NCBI RefSeq assembly: GCF_030687895.1 | Contig: NZ_CP117452.1 | Coordinates: 124,001-188,000, forward strand | Source of the DNA: Pseudomonas sp. FP198 | GTDB taxonomy: Bacteria > Pseudomonadota > Gammaproteobacteria > Pseudomonadales > Pseudomonadaceae | Reading direction: 5' to 3' | DNA: 64,000 nt | Shown here: one piece after another, positions 18,801-26,159 of the stretch | Numbering within the stretch: position 1 is the first letter of the stretch | How the letters are laid out: each line of letters begins with the position of its first letter | The notes under the pieces: generated by a model | Told to the model about the DNA's origin: nothing | The model's database searches: none | The model's input: only the letters and a program-made list of their open reading frames with translations | Made by a program: the position numbers and the translations under genes

Positions 18801-18958
18801 CCTTGAGCGTGGCCGAGCAGGAAGATTTCATCGACGAGCTGGAGTCGAAGATCCGTCTCTACGAAACCTTCCACAACGATCTCGCCAACTGGGTGCGTTT
18901 CGGCGATGCCGAGCCGGGCGATGCCTTGTACCGCGTTCCGTTGTCGACGCTGCCGTGA
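15872..18958 (+). CDS. ppkA: T6SS Ser/Thr kinase PpkA with periplasmic von Willebrand domain
   Basis: A 1028-residue membrane kinase that phosphorylates Fha when the TagQRST system signals envelope contact. Residues 10-275 form a Hanks-type kinase (GEIGEGAMASVYLA loop, catalytic HRDVKPANI near 130, DFGIAK, the SPEQARG region). A proline-rich linker follows, then one transmembrane helix (about 336-357, ending GAGYWWLAG), and a periplasmic sensor half with a von Willebrand A-like domain from about 608 (VVLVVDTTVSMQPY). The start at 15872 is fixed by overlap with pppA. Its stop overlaps the tagT ATG, so kinase and sensor genes are coupled. Confidence 0.95.
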   Translation: MSLPLNIVIPGYDIDGEIGEGAMASVYLATQRSLERKVALKVMAAALAADPTFCERFLREGKTLARLSHPHTVTIHDIGNVGELYYMAMEYLPNGTLKERIAAGLTPEQGLTYIRQIASALGYAHGLGLVHRDVKPANILFRADGTAVLSDFGIAKSLDDRTQFTQAGFAVGTPSYMSPEQARGQDIDGRADLYALGVVLYEILVGKLPYIGNDALSTALAHLTEPLPELPVHHGRYQEVLRKLLAKDPAERFADAAALLRALDNLPEESSEATLIRPLSFELPVAPPPVDDLAGLTPMSIDIPSGPAYAQPQPKPVPPPVQPTPQSTGSEQRKKPVFALAAVAVAVALALGGAGYWWLAGDDGKQVKTPVTTTTSVKPPEVKPPKVPEVPAVKPPVAPPAQPPVATEADGGQRPLLMAGKKTLFQRVLSKPGAKLADAPGAAAGKSLPALSVLYVYQRKDVDGSAWVRVGAATDGRSDGWLPAAQVSDWKQSLVLKFTERSGRAPVMFLRQPGEVEKLLANPSAAKNALLKAQQSPQDNQQVLALEPAASAVPQNQFYLLPIFDSRESFDDNGQPVQLLNVASIDPGNTQKAATNTPVTTANADAFRTAVVLVVDTTVSMQPYIDQVRDVVHQLQTRIGERGELDSVSFGMVGFRSSIKKTPGLEYTAKTLITLEQGRDPQRFLEMARQVKASTVSSHSFNEDAFAGVMEAVEGMDWSGYGGRLILLVTDAGALRKNDPFAATQMNEAEVRQAALGKQIKIYALHLLSDAGKKTHAGAQTQYRTLTADANPQIGDLYIPVPGADVRKFGERVDEIGSVFADLVHQVRSNKPQSVPLLSAAPSLADKSAAVGYAMHMDFLGRKSASQAPQLVSAWTADRDLTNPALPAFQVCVMLTKLQLNDLQQSLKLIVDAARKTQSSPKDFFQEIASASAYMSRDPSALRKGGNLATGGILGEYLEGLPYRSKSLNMTQDLWLSLSVAEQEDFIDELESKIRLYETFHNDLANWVRFGDAEPGDALYRVPLSTLP

Positions 18959-19674
18959 TGCTGAACCTGAACGCCGTGCACAAAAGCCGGGGCACCGGCA
19001 GCCAGCGCTACAGCCTGGTGATTCCACGGCTGCAACTGCGTGGCGGTGAACAGCTGGCGGTGGTCGGCCCCAGCGGCTGCGGCAAGAGTACCTTGCTGGA
19101 CTTGCTCGCCCTGGTGCTGGCGCCGGATCAGGCCGGGCAATTCGACTTCACGCCCGCCAATACGCCACTGGACATCGCCAAACTGTGGCGTGCGTCGCAA
19201 CAGGACACCTTGGCCGAGCTGCGCAGCCGTCACCTGGGCTATGTTCTGCAAACCGGAGGCCTGCTGGGCTTCCTGGACGTGCGCGGCAACATCGCGTTGT
19301 CGCGCAAATTGCTGGGCTTGAAGGATGACGGCAGCGTGACGCGCCTGGCTGGACAACTGGACATCGCCGATCAACTGGACAAGAAACCGACGGACCTGTC
19401 CGTGGGTCAGCGCCAGCGGGTCAGTTGCGCCCGCGCTTTGGCCCATGGCCCGCGCCTGCTATTGGCCGATGAGCCGACCGCCGCGCTGGACCCGTTGAAT
19501 GCCGAGCGCGTCATGCAGTTGCTGGTGTCCCAGGCCCGTGAGCAGGGTGTGTGCTGCGTCGTTGCCACCCATGACGAGGCGCTGGCCCGCGCCAGCGGCT
19601 TGCAGGTGCGGCGCATCAGCTGCCGTCGCGACACGGACGGCGGCGTCACCGCCACCCTTGGGGAGGCTTGCTGA
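18958..19674 (+). CDS. tagT: T6SS signalling ABC ATPase TagT
   Basis: A 238-residue ABC ATPase of the LolD/MacB type with Walker A GPSGCGKST (about residue 37), a signature LSVGQRQRVSCARAL and Walker B LLLADEPTAAL. In the H1 system TagT and TagS form an inner-membrane ABC complex needed for PpkA activation by membrane perturbation; the transported or moved substrate is not known. The ATG at 18958 overlaps the ppkA stop (TGATG), and its own stop overlaps the tagS ATG. The longer open frame upstream lies inside ppkA and is rejected. Confidence 0.92.
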   Translation: MLNLNAVHKSRGTGSQRYSLVIPRLQLRGGEQLAVVGPSGCGKSTLLDLLALVLAPDQAGQFDFTPANTPLDIAKLWRASQQDTLAELRSRHLGYVLQTGGLLGFLDVRGNIALSRKLLGLKDDGSVTRLAGQLDIADQLDKKPTDLSVGQRQRVSCARALAHGPRLLLADEPTAALDPLNAERVMQLLVSQAREQGVCCVVATHDEALARASGLQVRRISCRRDTDGGVTATLGEAC

Positions 19675-20870
19675 TGCGCGGCGCGCTGGTGGCTTCCCTG
19701 GCCTGGCAGGATTATCGCAACGACGCCTGGCTGTCGGCCTGTTCGGTGCTGGCACTGGTCGCCGTGGTGGCGCCGTTGCTGGTGTTGTTCGGCCTGAAGT
19801 TCGGCCTGGTCAGCAGTCTGACCGAGCGCCTGGAGCGTGACCCGGCGACCCGGGAAATCATCCCCTTGGGAGGTGGCCGTTTCAGCGCTCGATTCGTCGA
19901 ACAACTGGGGCAGCGCAGCGACGTCGCCTTCGCCTTGCCACGTACCCGGCAGATCGCAGCCACGGCGGACCTGAGCAAAGAGGCTTCGGCGGTCACGGTC
20001 GAAATGATTCCCACCGCGATGGGCGATCCGCTGTTCGACCAACTGCCGGTGCCGCAAGGCCTGGAGCAAGTGGTGCTCAGCCAGACCGCCGCGGAAAAAC
20101 TTGGCGCCAGGGCTGGCGATTGGTTGCAGGCCAGTTTCGGCCGGCAGGTGGCCGGTCGCAGCGAGGCGCAGCGCACACGGGTGCAGGTGCTGCAGGTGCT
20201 GCCGCTGGAGGCCTTCGCCCGGGATGGTTTGTTCGCGCCACTGGCATTGCTCGAGGCGGCCGAGGATTACCGCGACGGCCGTGCCGTGCCCGCTTTCGGC
20301 TGGCCTGGCGATGCGCTGGGCGAGGCCGGGCAGCGGGTGTATCCGGCGTTTCGTTTGTATGCCCGCAGCCTTGGCGATGTCGAGCCGCTGCGCCAGTACT
20401 TCGCCGGGCAGAACCTGCTGGTGTCGACCCAGGCCCAGACCATCGCACAAGTGCAATCGTTGAGCCGCAACCTGTCGATCGTGTTCTGGATCATCGCCGG
20501 CTTGGCACTCGCCGGTGCGTTCGCGGCGATTTTTGCCGGTGCCCTGGCGGCCGTCGAGCGCAAGCGCCGGGAGCTGTCGGTGTTGCGCCTGTTGGGTGTG
20601 TCCACCGCGGCGCTATTGTTGTTCGTGGTCTTGCAGGCGCTCTACAGCGCCACGTTTGCGGCCCTGCTGAGTGCTGGCCTGTATGGCCTGGCGCAGTCGG
20701 GCCTGAATCATTTATTTGCGCAGCTGCCCGGCGAATACGCCAGCCATCTGCTGATGCGTCATTACACCTTGGCCCTGGTGGCCGTGCTCGGCGTCAGTGC
20801 CGTCGCGGCGGCCTGTGGCGGCTGGCGGGTGGCGCGCATCCAGGCGTGTGAAGGAATTCGCGATGTATAA
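19674..20870 (+). CDS. tagS: T6SS signalling ABC permease TagS (LolC/E-like)
   Basis: A 398-residue membrane protein of the FtsX/LolCE topology: one N-terminal helix (about 20-45), a large periplasmic domain, then three C-terminal helices (SIVFWIIAGLALAGAF, LLLFVVLQALYSATF and LALVAVLGVSAVAAAC). It pairs with TagT. I prefer the ATG at 19674, which overlaps the tagT stop, over a TTG six bases earlier. It overlaps the tagR start by 8 bp. In P. aeruginosa its periplasmic domain links outer-membrane TagQ/TagR to the kinase PpkA. Confidence 0.9.
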   Translation: MRGALVASLAWQDYRNDAWLSACSVLALVAVVAPLLVLFGLKFGLVSSLTERLERDPATREIIPLGGGRFSARFVEQLGQRSDVAFALPRTRQIAATADLSKEASAVTVEMIPTAMGDPLFDQLPVPQGLEQVVLSQTAAEKLGARAGDWLQASFGRQVAGRSEAQRTRVQVLQVLPLEAFARDGLFAPLALLEAAEDYRDGRAVPAFGWPGDALGEAGQRVYPAFRLYARSLGDVEPLRQYFAGQNLLVSTQAQTIAQVQSLSRNLSIVFWIIAGLALAGAFAAIFAGALAAVERKRRELSVLRLLGVSTAALLLFVVLQALYSATFAALLSAGLYGLAQSGLNHLFAQLPGEYASHLLMRHYTLALVAVLGVSAVAAACGGWRVARIQACEGIRDV

Positions 20871-22590
20871 GGTATTGGGCGCCGCCGTGGCGCTGAGCCT
20901 GGCCGGCTTGGTCTGGGCTGATGAAGGCACGGACAAACTGGACAACCCCAAGCCATTGCCCGACGACGTCAGCCTGCCGCTGCCGTGCGAGGGGCAGATG
21001 GTGTTCCGCTACGTCTACATCCTCGCCCAGGGCACCCTGGACGACCGCGAGATCAGCCTCGGCTACCCGTTCAGCGAAGGCGAGGCGGGCTATCAACAGT
21101 CGTTCATTTCCGGCTACCGGCGCGACTTCATCAACGGCCAGTTCACCCTCAAGGATTTGCCCAAGGACTGGAACAAGACCATCACGCCGTTGATGCCCAT
21201 GACTGACGCCAAGACGCCGCTCAAGCCGATGCTGTACTTCATCGGCAAATACGAGGTCACCGCCCGCCAGTACGCCCAGGTCATGGCGCAGGCGCAATCG
21301 CTGGCCAGCGGCGAGCCGGCGCCGGCCTGCGAGGCGCTGCTGGGCGAGTTGCCCCAAGGCATGGCCGGGCGCTTGCCCAAGGTGAAGCTGTCGAAGTTCG
21401 AGGCCGAGCGCTTCTCAGCGGTGTACAGCGCCTGGCTGATGAAGTACCACAAGGACCTGTTGCCGGTGAGTGGTCGCGGTACTTCCGCTGAAGACGGCGG
21501 GCTGGGCTTCGTGCGCCTGCCCACCGAGGTGGAATGGGAATTCGCCGCCCGTGGTGGGCATGCCGTGAGCCGCCAGGACCTGGAAGGGCGATTGTTTCCC
21601 CGACGCCTGGAAGGCAGCGAAAGCGACGGGCCATTGGCCGAGTGGGCGGTGTTCAACCAGGTCGCCGGCGGCACCGGCCAGGCGGCGCGACTGATGCCCA
21701 TCGGCACCAAACTGCCGAACCCGATCGGGTTGTTCGACGTGGTCGGCAACGCCGCCGAGATGGTCCAGGAATCCTTCCAGCTTGTACATGCCGGCCGCCG
21801 TCAGGGCGCCTATGGCGGTTTTGTGGTCAAGGGTGGCAACTACCTGGAAGGCGAGGGCACGTTGTTTACCGGCATGCGCCGCGAGTACCCGTTGTTCGCC
21901 GCCGACGGCACCGAACAGAGCAACGAAACCACCGGCTTTCGCGTGGCCGTCGGGGCGTTGTCGGCGCCGCGCTCGCGCTACAAGGAATTGTTCGCCCAAT
22001 GGCAGAAGGAAGGCCGGCTCGCCTCCCTCACCGATGCCATCGACGATGCCGAAGACCCGACCAAGCGCCTGGACAGCATCATCGCCGCCAGCGCCGACCC
22101 GCGCCTGCAAGCCGAGCTGGGACTGGTCAACGAAGAACTCAAACGCAACGTCTCGCTCATCGCCCAGCAGCGCGAGGAAGCGGCGGGCAACCTGATCCAG
22201 TCTTCGGCCCTGGTGGCGGAGACCATCAACAACTACAACATTCGCCTGACCAACCTGCAAAACAGCCGGCAGGCGGCCCTGGACGCCAAGGACGAGGCCA
22301 GTGCCACGTTGTTCGCCACGGCCATCGACAACGGCCGCAGCGCGCTGGATGGCGCAGTGGCGATCTACATCGACAACCTGGCAACCGGCACGCGCTACAC
22401 CGATGCCGTGATCCAGGCGCAGTTCCAGCGCATCAAGGAAGAGTTGGAGCGCAAACCGGTACTGGGCAAGAGCCTGGTGGCGCGTGCAACGTTATTCGTT
22501 CGTCATGTCGGGGATTATCGTCAGCAGAAACGAGCCGACCCGGCGGCGATATTGAAGGAATTGCTCGCATCGAGCGCTCAGCGGTCTTGA
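20863..22590 (+). CDS. tagR: T6SS signalling protein TagR (FGE-sulfatase fold)
   Basis: A 575-residue exported protein: signal peptide MYKVLGAAVALSLAGLVWA, then a formylglycine-generating-enzyme-like domain (about 125-370; IGKYEVTARQYAQ, RLPTEVEWEFAARGG, the DVVGNAAEMVQE block and TTGFRVAVG), then a C-terminal helical tail of about 180 residues with coiled-coil character. TagR binds PpkA in the periplasm and promotes its kinase activity in P. aeruginosa; it is a fold relative, not a known enzyme. The start is chosen for the signal peptide; the upstream open frame lies in tagS. Confidence 0.9.
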   Translation: MYKVLGAAVALSLAGLVWADEGTDKLDNPKPLPDDVSLPLPCEGQMVFRYVYILAQGTLDDREISLGYPFSEGEAGYQQSFISGYRRDFINGQFTLKDLPKDWNKTITPLMPMTDAKTPLKPMLYFIGKYEVTARQYAQVMAQAQSLASGEPAPACEALLGELPQGMAGRLPKVKLSKFEAERFSAVYSAWLMKYHKDLLPVSGRGTSAEDGGLGFVRLPTEVEWEFAARGGHAVSRQDLEGRLFPRRLEGSESDGPLAEWAVFNQVAGGTGQAARLMPIGTKLPNPIGLFDVVGNAAEMVQESFQLVHAGRRQGAYGGFVVKGGNYLEGEGTLFTGMRREYPLFAADGTEQSNETTGFRVAVGALSAPRSRYKELFAQWQKEGRLASLTDAIDDAEDPTKRLDSIIAASADPRLQAELGLVNEELKRNVSLIAQQREEAAGNLIQSSALVAETINNYNIRLTNLQNSRQAALDAKDEASATLFATAIDNGRSALDGAVAIYIDNLATGTRYTDAVIQAQFQRIKEELERKPVLGKSLVARATLFVRHVGDYRQQKRADPAAILKELLASSAQRS

Positions 22591-22675
22591 GTGTTCGTTG
22601 TCAGCGAGCTTGGAAGGGACTCAGGCGGCGATAGGGCTGTGCTGAGCTGGTCAAAACTTAAACGAGAACACAACT

Positions 22676-23617
22676 ATGCTTTTCTCCCGTAAACCTTTTG
22701 CTTCGGTTTCCAAGCGTCATTTGCTGATGGTCGCTGTTGGCTTCAGCACCGTGCTGACCGGCTGCGCCACGTCGCCGACGTCCAAGGTCGCTTCGAGCAC
22801 CAAGGTCGAGTACTACCCGAACTGCTACGAGCCGGTGCAGCACCTGCGCTCCACTGAAGGCAACATGACCAAGTCGGTTGTCACCGGCGCAGCCGTCGGC
22901 GCCGTCGGCGGTGCCTTGCTGGGCGCGCTGACCGCTGACAAGGAAGACCGTGGCCGCAATGCCGCCATCGGTGCCGCGGGCGGCGCCCTGGCCGGTGGCG
23001 CAGCCGGTTACTACACCGAGCGCCAGAAGCAGATCGCCGATGACAACATGCGCATCGCCTCCTACGCCGCCGATGTCAGCAAAAGCGCTTCTGACATCGA
23101 CCGCAGCACCGCGTACGCCAAGGCTTCGCAACAGTGCTACCAGAACGCGTTCAGCAAACTGGTCGCCGACCGCAAGGCCAAGACCGTCAACGACACCGAA
23201 GGCCGCAAGCGCCTGGCGGAAATCGTTGCCGGCCTGAAAGAGTCCAACGACCTGATCGTCGCCGTGAACGGCAAAGCCGCCGAAGACCTGAACAACTACA
23301 CCCAGGCCTATGAAAAAGACCTGCAGCAAGTGGGTGTGCAGCGTACCGACGTGGTGACCGTGGCCACTGCTGATACCACGCAAGTCGTGGCGGCGCAGAC
23401 CAGCACCAAGAATAAAAAGAAAGTGACGCCGGCGAAGAAGAAAGAGCTGCCAACCGTGCCGAAAGAAGCGGTCGCCACCGAGAAGACCCTGCAGACCGCC
23501 AAGGCCAAGCAGGATGAAGGCAAGCAGGTCGCCAGCGCCGGCACCACCCAGGTCAACAGCATGTGCAAAAACCCGGACCTGGGCGACTGGGCACCGGTAC
23601 CTTGCCCGAATGTCTGA
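22676..23617 (+). CDS. tagQ: T6SS outer-membrane lipoprotein TagQ
   Basis: A 313-residue lipoprotein with lipobox LTGC (Cys30) after a long basic N-region. Residues 65-115 are a glycine-zipper segment (GAAVGAVGGALLGALT, GAAGGALAGGAAG), followed by an alpha-helical, lysine-rich region. TagQ holds TagR at the outer membrane and completes the TagQRST contact-sensing relay upstream of PpkA. It is the last gene of the plus-strand T6SS arm, 85 bp after tagR. The glycine-zipper part alone would resemble many envelope lipoproteins; the neighbourhood makes the TagQ call. Confidence 0.88.
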   Translation: MLFSRKPFASVSKRHLLMVAVGFSTVLTGCATSPTSKVASSTKVEYYPNCYEPVQHLRSTEGNMTKSVVTGAAVGAVGGALLGALTADKEDRGRNAAIGAAGGALAGGAAGYYTERQKQIADDNMRIASYAADVSKSASDIDRSTAYAKASQQCYQNAFSKLVADRKAKTVNDTEGRKRLAEIVAGLKESNDLIVAVNGKAAEDLNNYTQAYEKDLQQVGVQRTDVVTVATADTTQVVAAQTSTKNKKKVTPAKKKELPTVPKEAVATEKTLQTAKAKQDEGKQVASAGTTQVNSMCKNPDLGDWAPVPCPNV

Positions 23618-23665
23618 GTGATGATGGTTGGTCACTCCTCCAGGAAGTGACCACCCTGTAAAACC

Positions 23666-23963
23666 TGTGGGAGCGAGCTTGCTCGCGATAGCGTCCGTTC
23701 AGTTGGCATCGATGTCGACTGATGCACCGCTTTCGCGAGCAGGCTCGCTCCCACAAATGTTTTTTGTGTGGCTGAAGATCCGCATCAACCCCAGTTCCCT
23801 GTGGGAGCGAGCTTGCTCGCGATGGCGTCCGTTCAGTTGGCATCGATGTCGACTGATGCACCGCTTTCGCGAGTAGGCTCGCTCCCACAGTTGGTTGTGT
23901 GTGGCTGAAAGATCCGCATCAAACCCAAATCCCCTGTGGGAGCGAGCCTGCTCGCGAAAGCGT
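23666..23963. repeat. REP cluster: two pairs plus a single, tandem 134-bp units
   Basis: Class A REP palindromes at 23666-23692 and 23729-23755 (inverted pair), 23800-23826 and 23863-23889 (second pair), and a single copy at 23935-23962. The spacer inside both pairs is nearly identical (CGTCCGTTCAGTTGGCATCG, then GATGTCGACTGATGCACCGC), so the second pair is a tandem copy of the first with a period of about 134 bp, and the third unit is truncated. It fills most of the 496-bp gap between tagQ and the next gene, where nothing else is seen. Confidence 0.85.
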
Positions 23964-24113
23964 CCGTTCAGTCGGCATCAACTTAAAAACGTGACTTGGC
24001 AGTCATCATGCTGGATTCGAGGGCTATCTTCCGCAAAACGGATTCGATGATGGCGTTCTCGCGCGGAATCGCTAAACTGCGCCGGCCGTTCATTTTCTCA
24101 CGAGGCTGTGCCC

Positions 24114-24494
24114 ATGAAATTTCGTTTGCTGCTATGGATGCTCGGGTTGTTGATGGGCAAGGCCAGTCGTAACAATCCGGCGTTCCAGCAACAGCTGGCC
24201 GACCGGGAGCTGGTGTTCCAGCTGCAAACCCTGGACGGCAAGGTCGCCAGGCATTACACCGTGAAGAACCAGCGCATCACCAGCCACTCCGGTGTCTACC
24301 CGACGCCGGCTTTTGCCATCGCGTTCAAGGATGCAGCCTATGGCTTCGCCACGATGCAGGCGAAGAACAAGCAGTTGGCATTCATGACCGGGATCCAGGA
24401 CAAGTCGATCCAGATCAAGGGCAACCCGGCGCTGGTGATCTGGTTTCAGGGGTTGATGAAGTACCTGAAGCCGAAGAAACCGAAGAAGGTTTAG
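24114..24494 (+). CDS. small SCP2-like protein with N-terminal hydrophobic segment
   Basis: A 126-residue protein with a short hydrophobic N-terminus (MKFRLLLWMLGLLMG) that may be a membrane anchor or signal, then a domain resembling the sterol-carrier SCP2 fold (LVFQLQTLDGKVARHYTV, AFKDAAYGFATM and the closing IKGNPALVIWFQGLMKY) and a lysine-rich tail. SCP2-type domains bind lipids or other hydrophobic ligands; the ligand here is unknown. The ATG at 24114 is chosen because ACGAGG lies 9 bases upstream; a GTG six bases earlier is too close to it. Stand-alone gene downstream of the REP cluster. Confidence 0.6.
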   Translation: MKFRLLLWMLGLLMGKASRNNPAFQQQLADRELVFQLQTLDGKVARHYTVKNQRITSHSGVYPTPAFAIAFKDAAYGFATMQAKNKQLAFMTGIQDKSIQIKGNPALVIWFQGLMKYLKPKKPKKV

Positions 24495-24524
24495 CCGAGC
24501 GGATCATGGTAGCAAGGGGATGGC

Positions 24525-24657
24525 TGTGGCGAGGGGATTTATCCCCGCTGGACTGCGCAGCAGGCCCCAAAGGGCTAAGTGCGGTGAGCCTGCTTAACCG
24601 AGGAGGCAGGTTTTAGGGTTGCTTCGCAGCCCAGCGGGGATAAATCCCCTCGCCACA
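24525..24657. repeat. REP pair (class B, inverted)
   Basis: GTGGCGAGGGGATTTATCCC (24526 onward) and its reverse complement ending at 24657, about 80 bp apart, downstream of the SCP2-like gene and convergent with the HDOD gene. This is a second REP sequence class, different from the GTGGGAGCGAGC class. Confidence 0.85.
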
Positions 24658-24682
24658 AAAGCTCTGCTGCCTGTCTCAGTAA

Positions 24683-26080
24683 TCAATGGCTGAACTGCGA
24701 CGCCAGTTCCCGCAGCAGCACTTCGGCTTCGAGCACTTTGCTGACCACGTCGTTGGCCTTTTCCCGGCTCAGCCCCACGCGTTCGAGCAGCGAGTCCGGG
24801 ATGTCCTCGTCCGGGCCCGAGCCGATGCTGCGCGAGCGCAGCAGGCGCACGGCCAGGCACACCAGGTTCGGATAAGCGGCGTATTCGCCGTCGTAGTGCG
24901 GGTCGTGCTGGAAGCGCAGGGCGGTGGCCAGTTCGTCGGGCATGTCCCAGTAGCGCATCAGCCAGGCGCCAATCTGCTCGCGACTGATACCCAGCAGGTG
25001 CTGTTCCACGTAGCTGTGGCACAGGTGCGGGTTGACCTCCAGGTGCCGGCAGATCAGTGAGAAATGCGGCGGGAACACGTGGGCCAGCAACAGATAGCCG
25101 AAGTTGTGCAGCAGCCCCGACAGGTAAGTCAGGCCGCCTTCGGGGCGCTGGGCGCGCGGCATGGCGCGGGTCAGGCCTTCGATGACGGCGGCGGTGTAGA
25201 TCGACTGCTGCCAGTAAGGCGTGGTGTGTTGCGGGTGGTCCTTGGGCAGGCTCAGGGTCTTGCCTAGGGCCAGGCCCAGCGCCAAGTTGATCACCAGGTC
25301 GAAGCCCAGCACCCGGACAATGGCGTCTTCCACCGAGCGAATCTTGCCTGGCGAGGCGTAGTACGGCGACGCGGCCCAGCTCACCACCTGCGCGGCCAGG
25401 GCCGGGTCGGTTTCCACCACGCCGGTGATGTCATCGATGGTCGCATCGGGATCGACCCGCAACTTGATGATCTTCTGCGCGGTTTCGGCCAGCGGCGGAA
25501 TCTCGATGGTTTCTTCCAGGCGTTGCTGGATACGCCGCGCGGTGAAGGCCTGCACGGCCATGGTGATTTCCTTGCGGTCGTCGTCCGGGCGGTCCAGGTT
25601 TGGCGTGATATTGCTCAAAGGCTCGCCGAACGTCGCGGCGCTGGCCTTGGTGAGCATGGTCTTGAAGGCTTCGCTGGTGACTTCCAGCAGCAGTCCCGGC
25701 TCGCCGGAATTGATCAGCAGTTTCGGCTCGCGCAGCAGGCCTTCTTCATACAGGCACGGCGAACTGGTCAGCGCTGGCAGGCCGGGCAGCAGGCTCAGGT
25801 TGTGCTTGCCGAGCATGCGCTCCAGGCGCTCGGTCGGCACTGCCGTGAGCTTACGACCGGTGAGTTCGGCCAGCCGGTTGAGGTCCAGCAACTGGTTTTG
25901 CGGAAACAGGACCATGAGCGCGCCGACAGCGTCGTGCAGCAGCACGGCCTGCACTTTACGAGCGGGGTTCAAGCCCGGTCGCTCGATGACTTCGTCAAAG
26001 GCGATGCCCAATTTCTCGAGCAACTGCCGAATAACAGACGGAGCGTGCGGGGTTTCTGGGACGAGGGCAGCTTCGGTCAT
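24683..26080 (-). CDS. YbaK-like/HDOD domain protein
   Basis: A 465-residue cytoplasmic protein with two parts. Residues about 10-160 resemble the YbaK/aminoacyl-tRNA deacylase fold (VIRQLLEKLGIAFDE, VQAVLLHDAVGALMVLFP). Residues about 195-400 are an HDOD domain (IPPLAETAQKIIKLR, VETDPALAAQVVSWA, SVEDAIVRVLGFDLV, LSGLLHNFGYLLLAHV). HDOD proteins act as signalling scaffolds in biofilm and second-messenger pathways; the combination with YbaK is seen in pseudomonads but its function is not established. It reads away from recG with a 79-bp gap and may use its own promoter. Confidence 0.85.
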   Translation of the reverse strand: MTEAALVPETPHAPSVIRQLLEKLGIAFDEVIERPGLNPARKVQAVLLHDAVGALMVLFPQNQLLDLNRLAELTGRKLTAVPTERLERMLGKHNLSLLPGLPALTSSPCLYEEGLLREPKLLINSGEPGLLLEVTSEAFKTMLTKASAATFGEPLSNITPNLDRPDDDRKEITMAVQAFTARRIQQRLEETIEIPPLAETAQKIIKLRVDPDATIDDITGVVETDPALAAQVVSWAASPYYASPGKIRSVEDAIVRVLGFDLVINLALGLALGKTLSLPKDHPQHTTPYWQQSIYTAAVIEGLTRAMPRAQRPEGGLTYLSGLLHNFGYLLLAHVFPPHFSLICRHLEVNPHLCHSYVEQHLLGISREQIGAWLMRYWDMPDELATALRFQHDPHYDGEYAAYPNLVCLAVRLLRSRSIGSGPDEDIPDSLLERVGLSREKANDVVSKVLEAEVLLRELASQFSH

Positions 26081-26159
26081 GGTCTGTATCCGTTTTCCTA
26101 CAAGTTGGTCAGTATAACCAGCTTGTCGGGCAGGCGCGTCCAGAAAACTGAGCGCGTGC

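Noticed and set aside
15707..19027. 1106-codon open frame opposite ppkA
   Set aside because: Same cause: third-position GC bias of ppkA and pppA on the other strand; no recognisable domain.
1..23617. T6SS cluster as a recently acquired island
   Set aside because: No integrase, tRNA, direct repeats or composition change is visible at the right edge, and the left edge is outside the window; the genes share the GC-rich codon use of the core block.
23666..23963. CRISPR-like repeat array
   Set aside because: The repeats alternate in orientation, the spacers are themselves copies of one another, there are only five units, and the palindrome is the Pseudomonas REP core. No cas genes are nearby.
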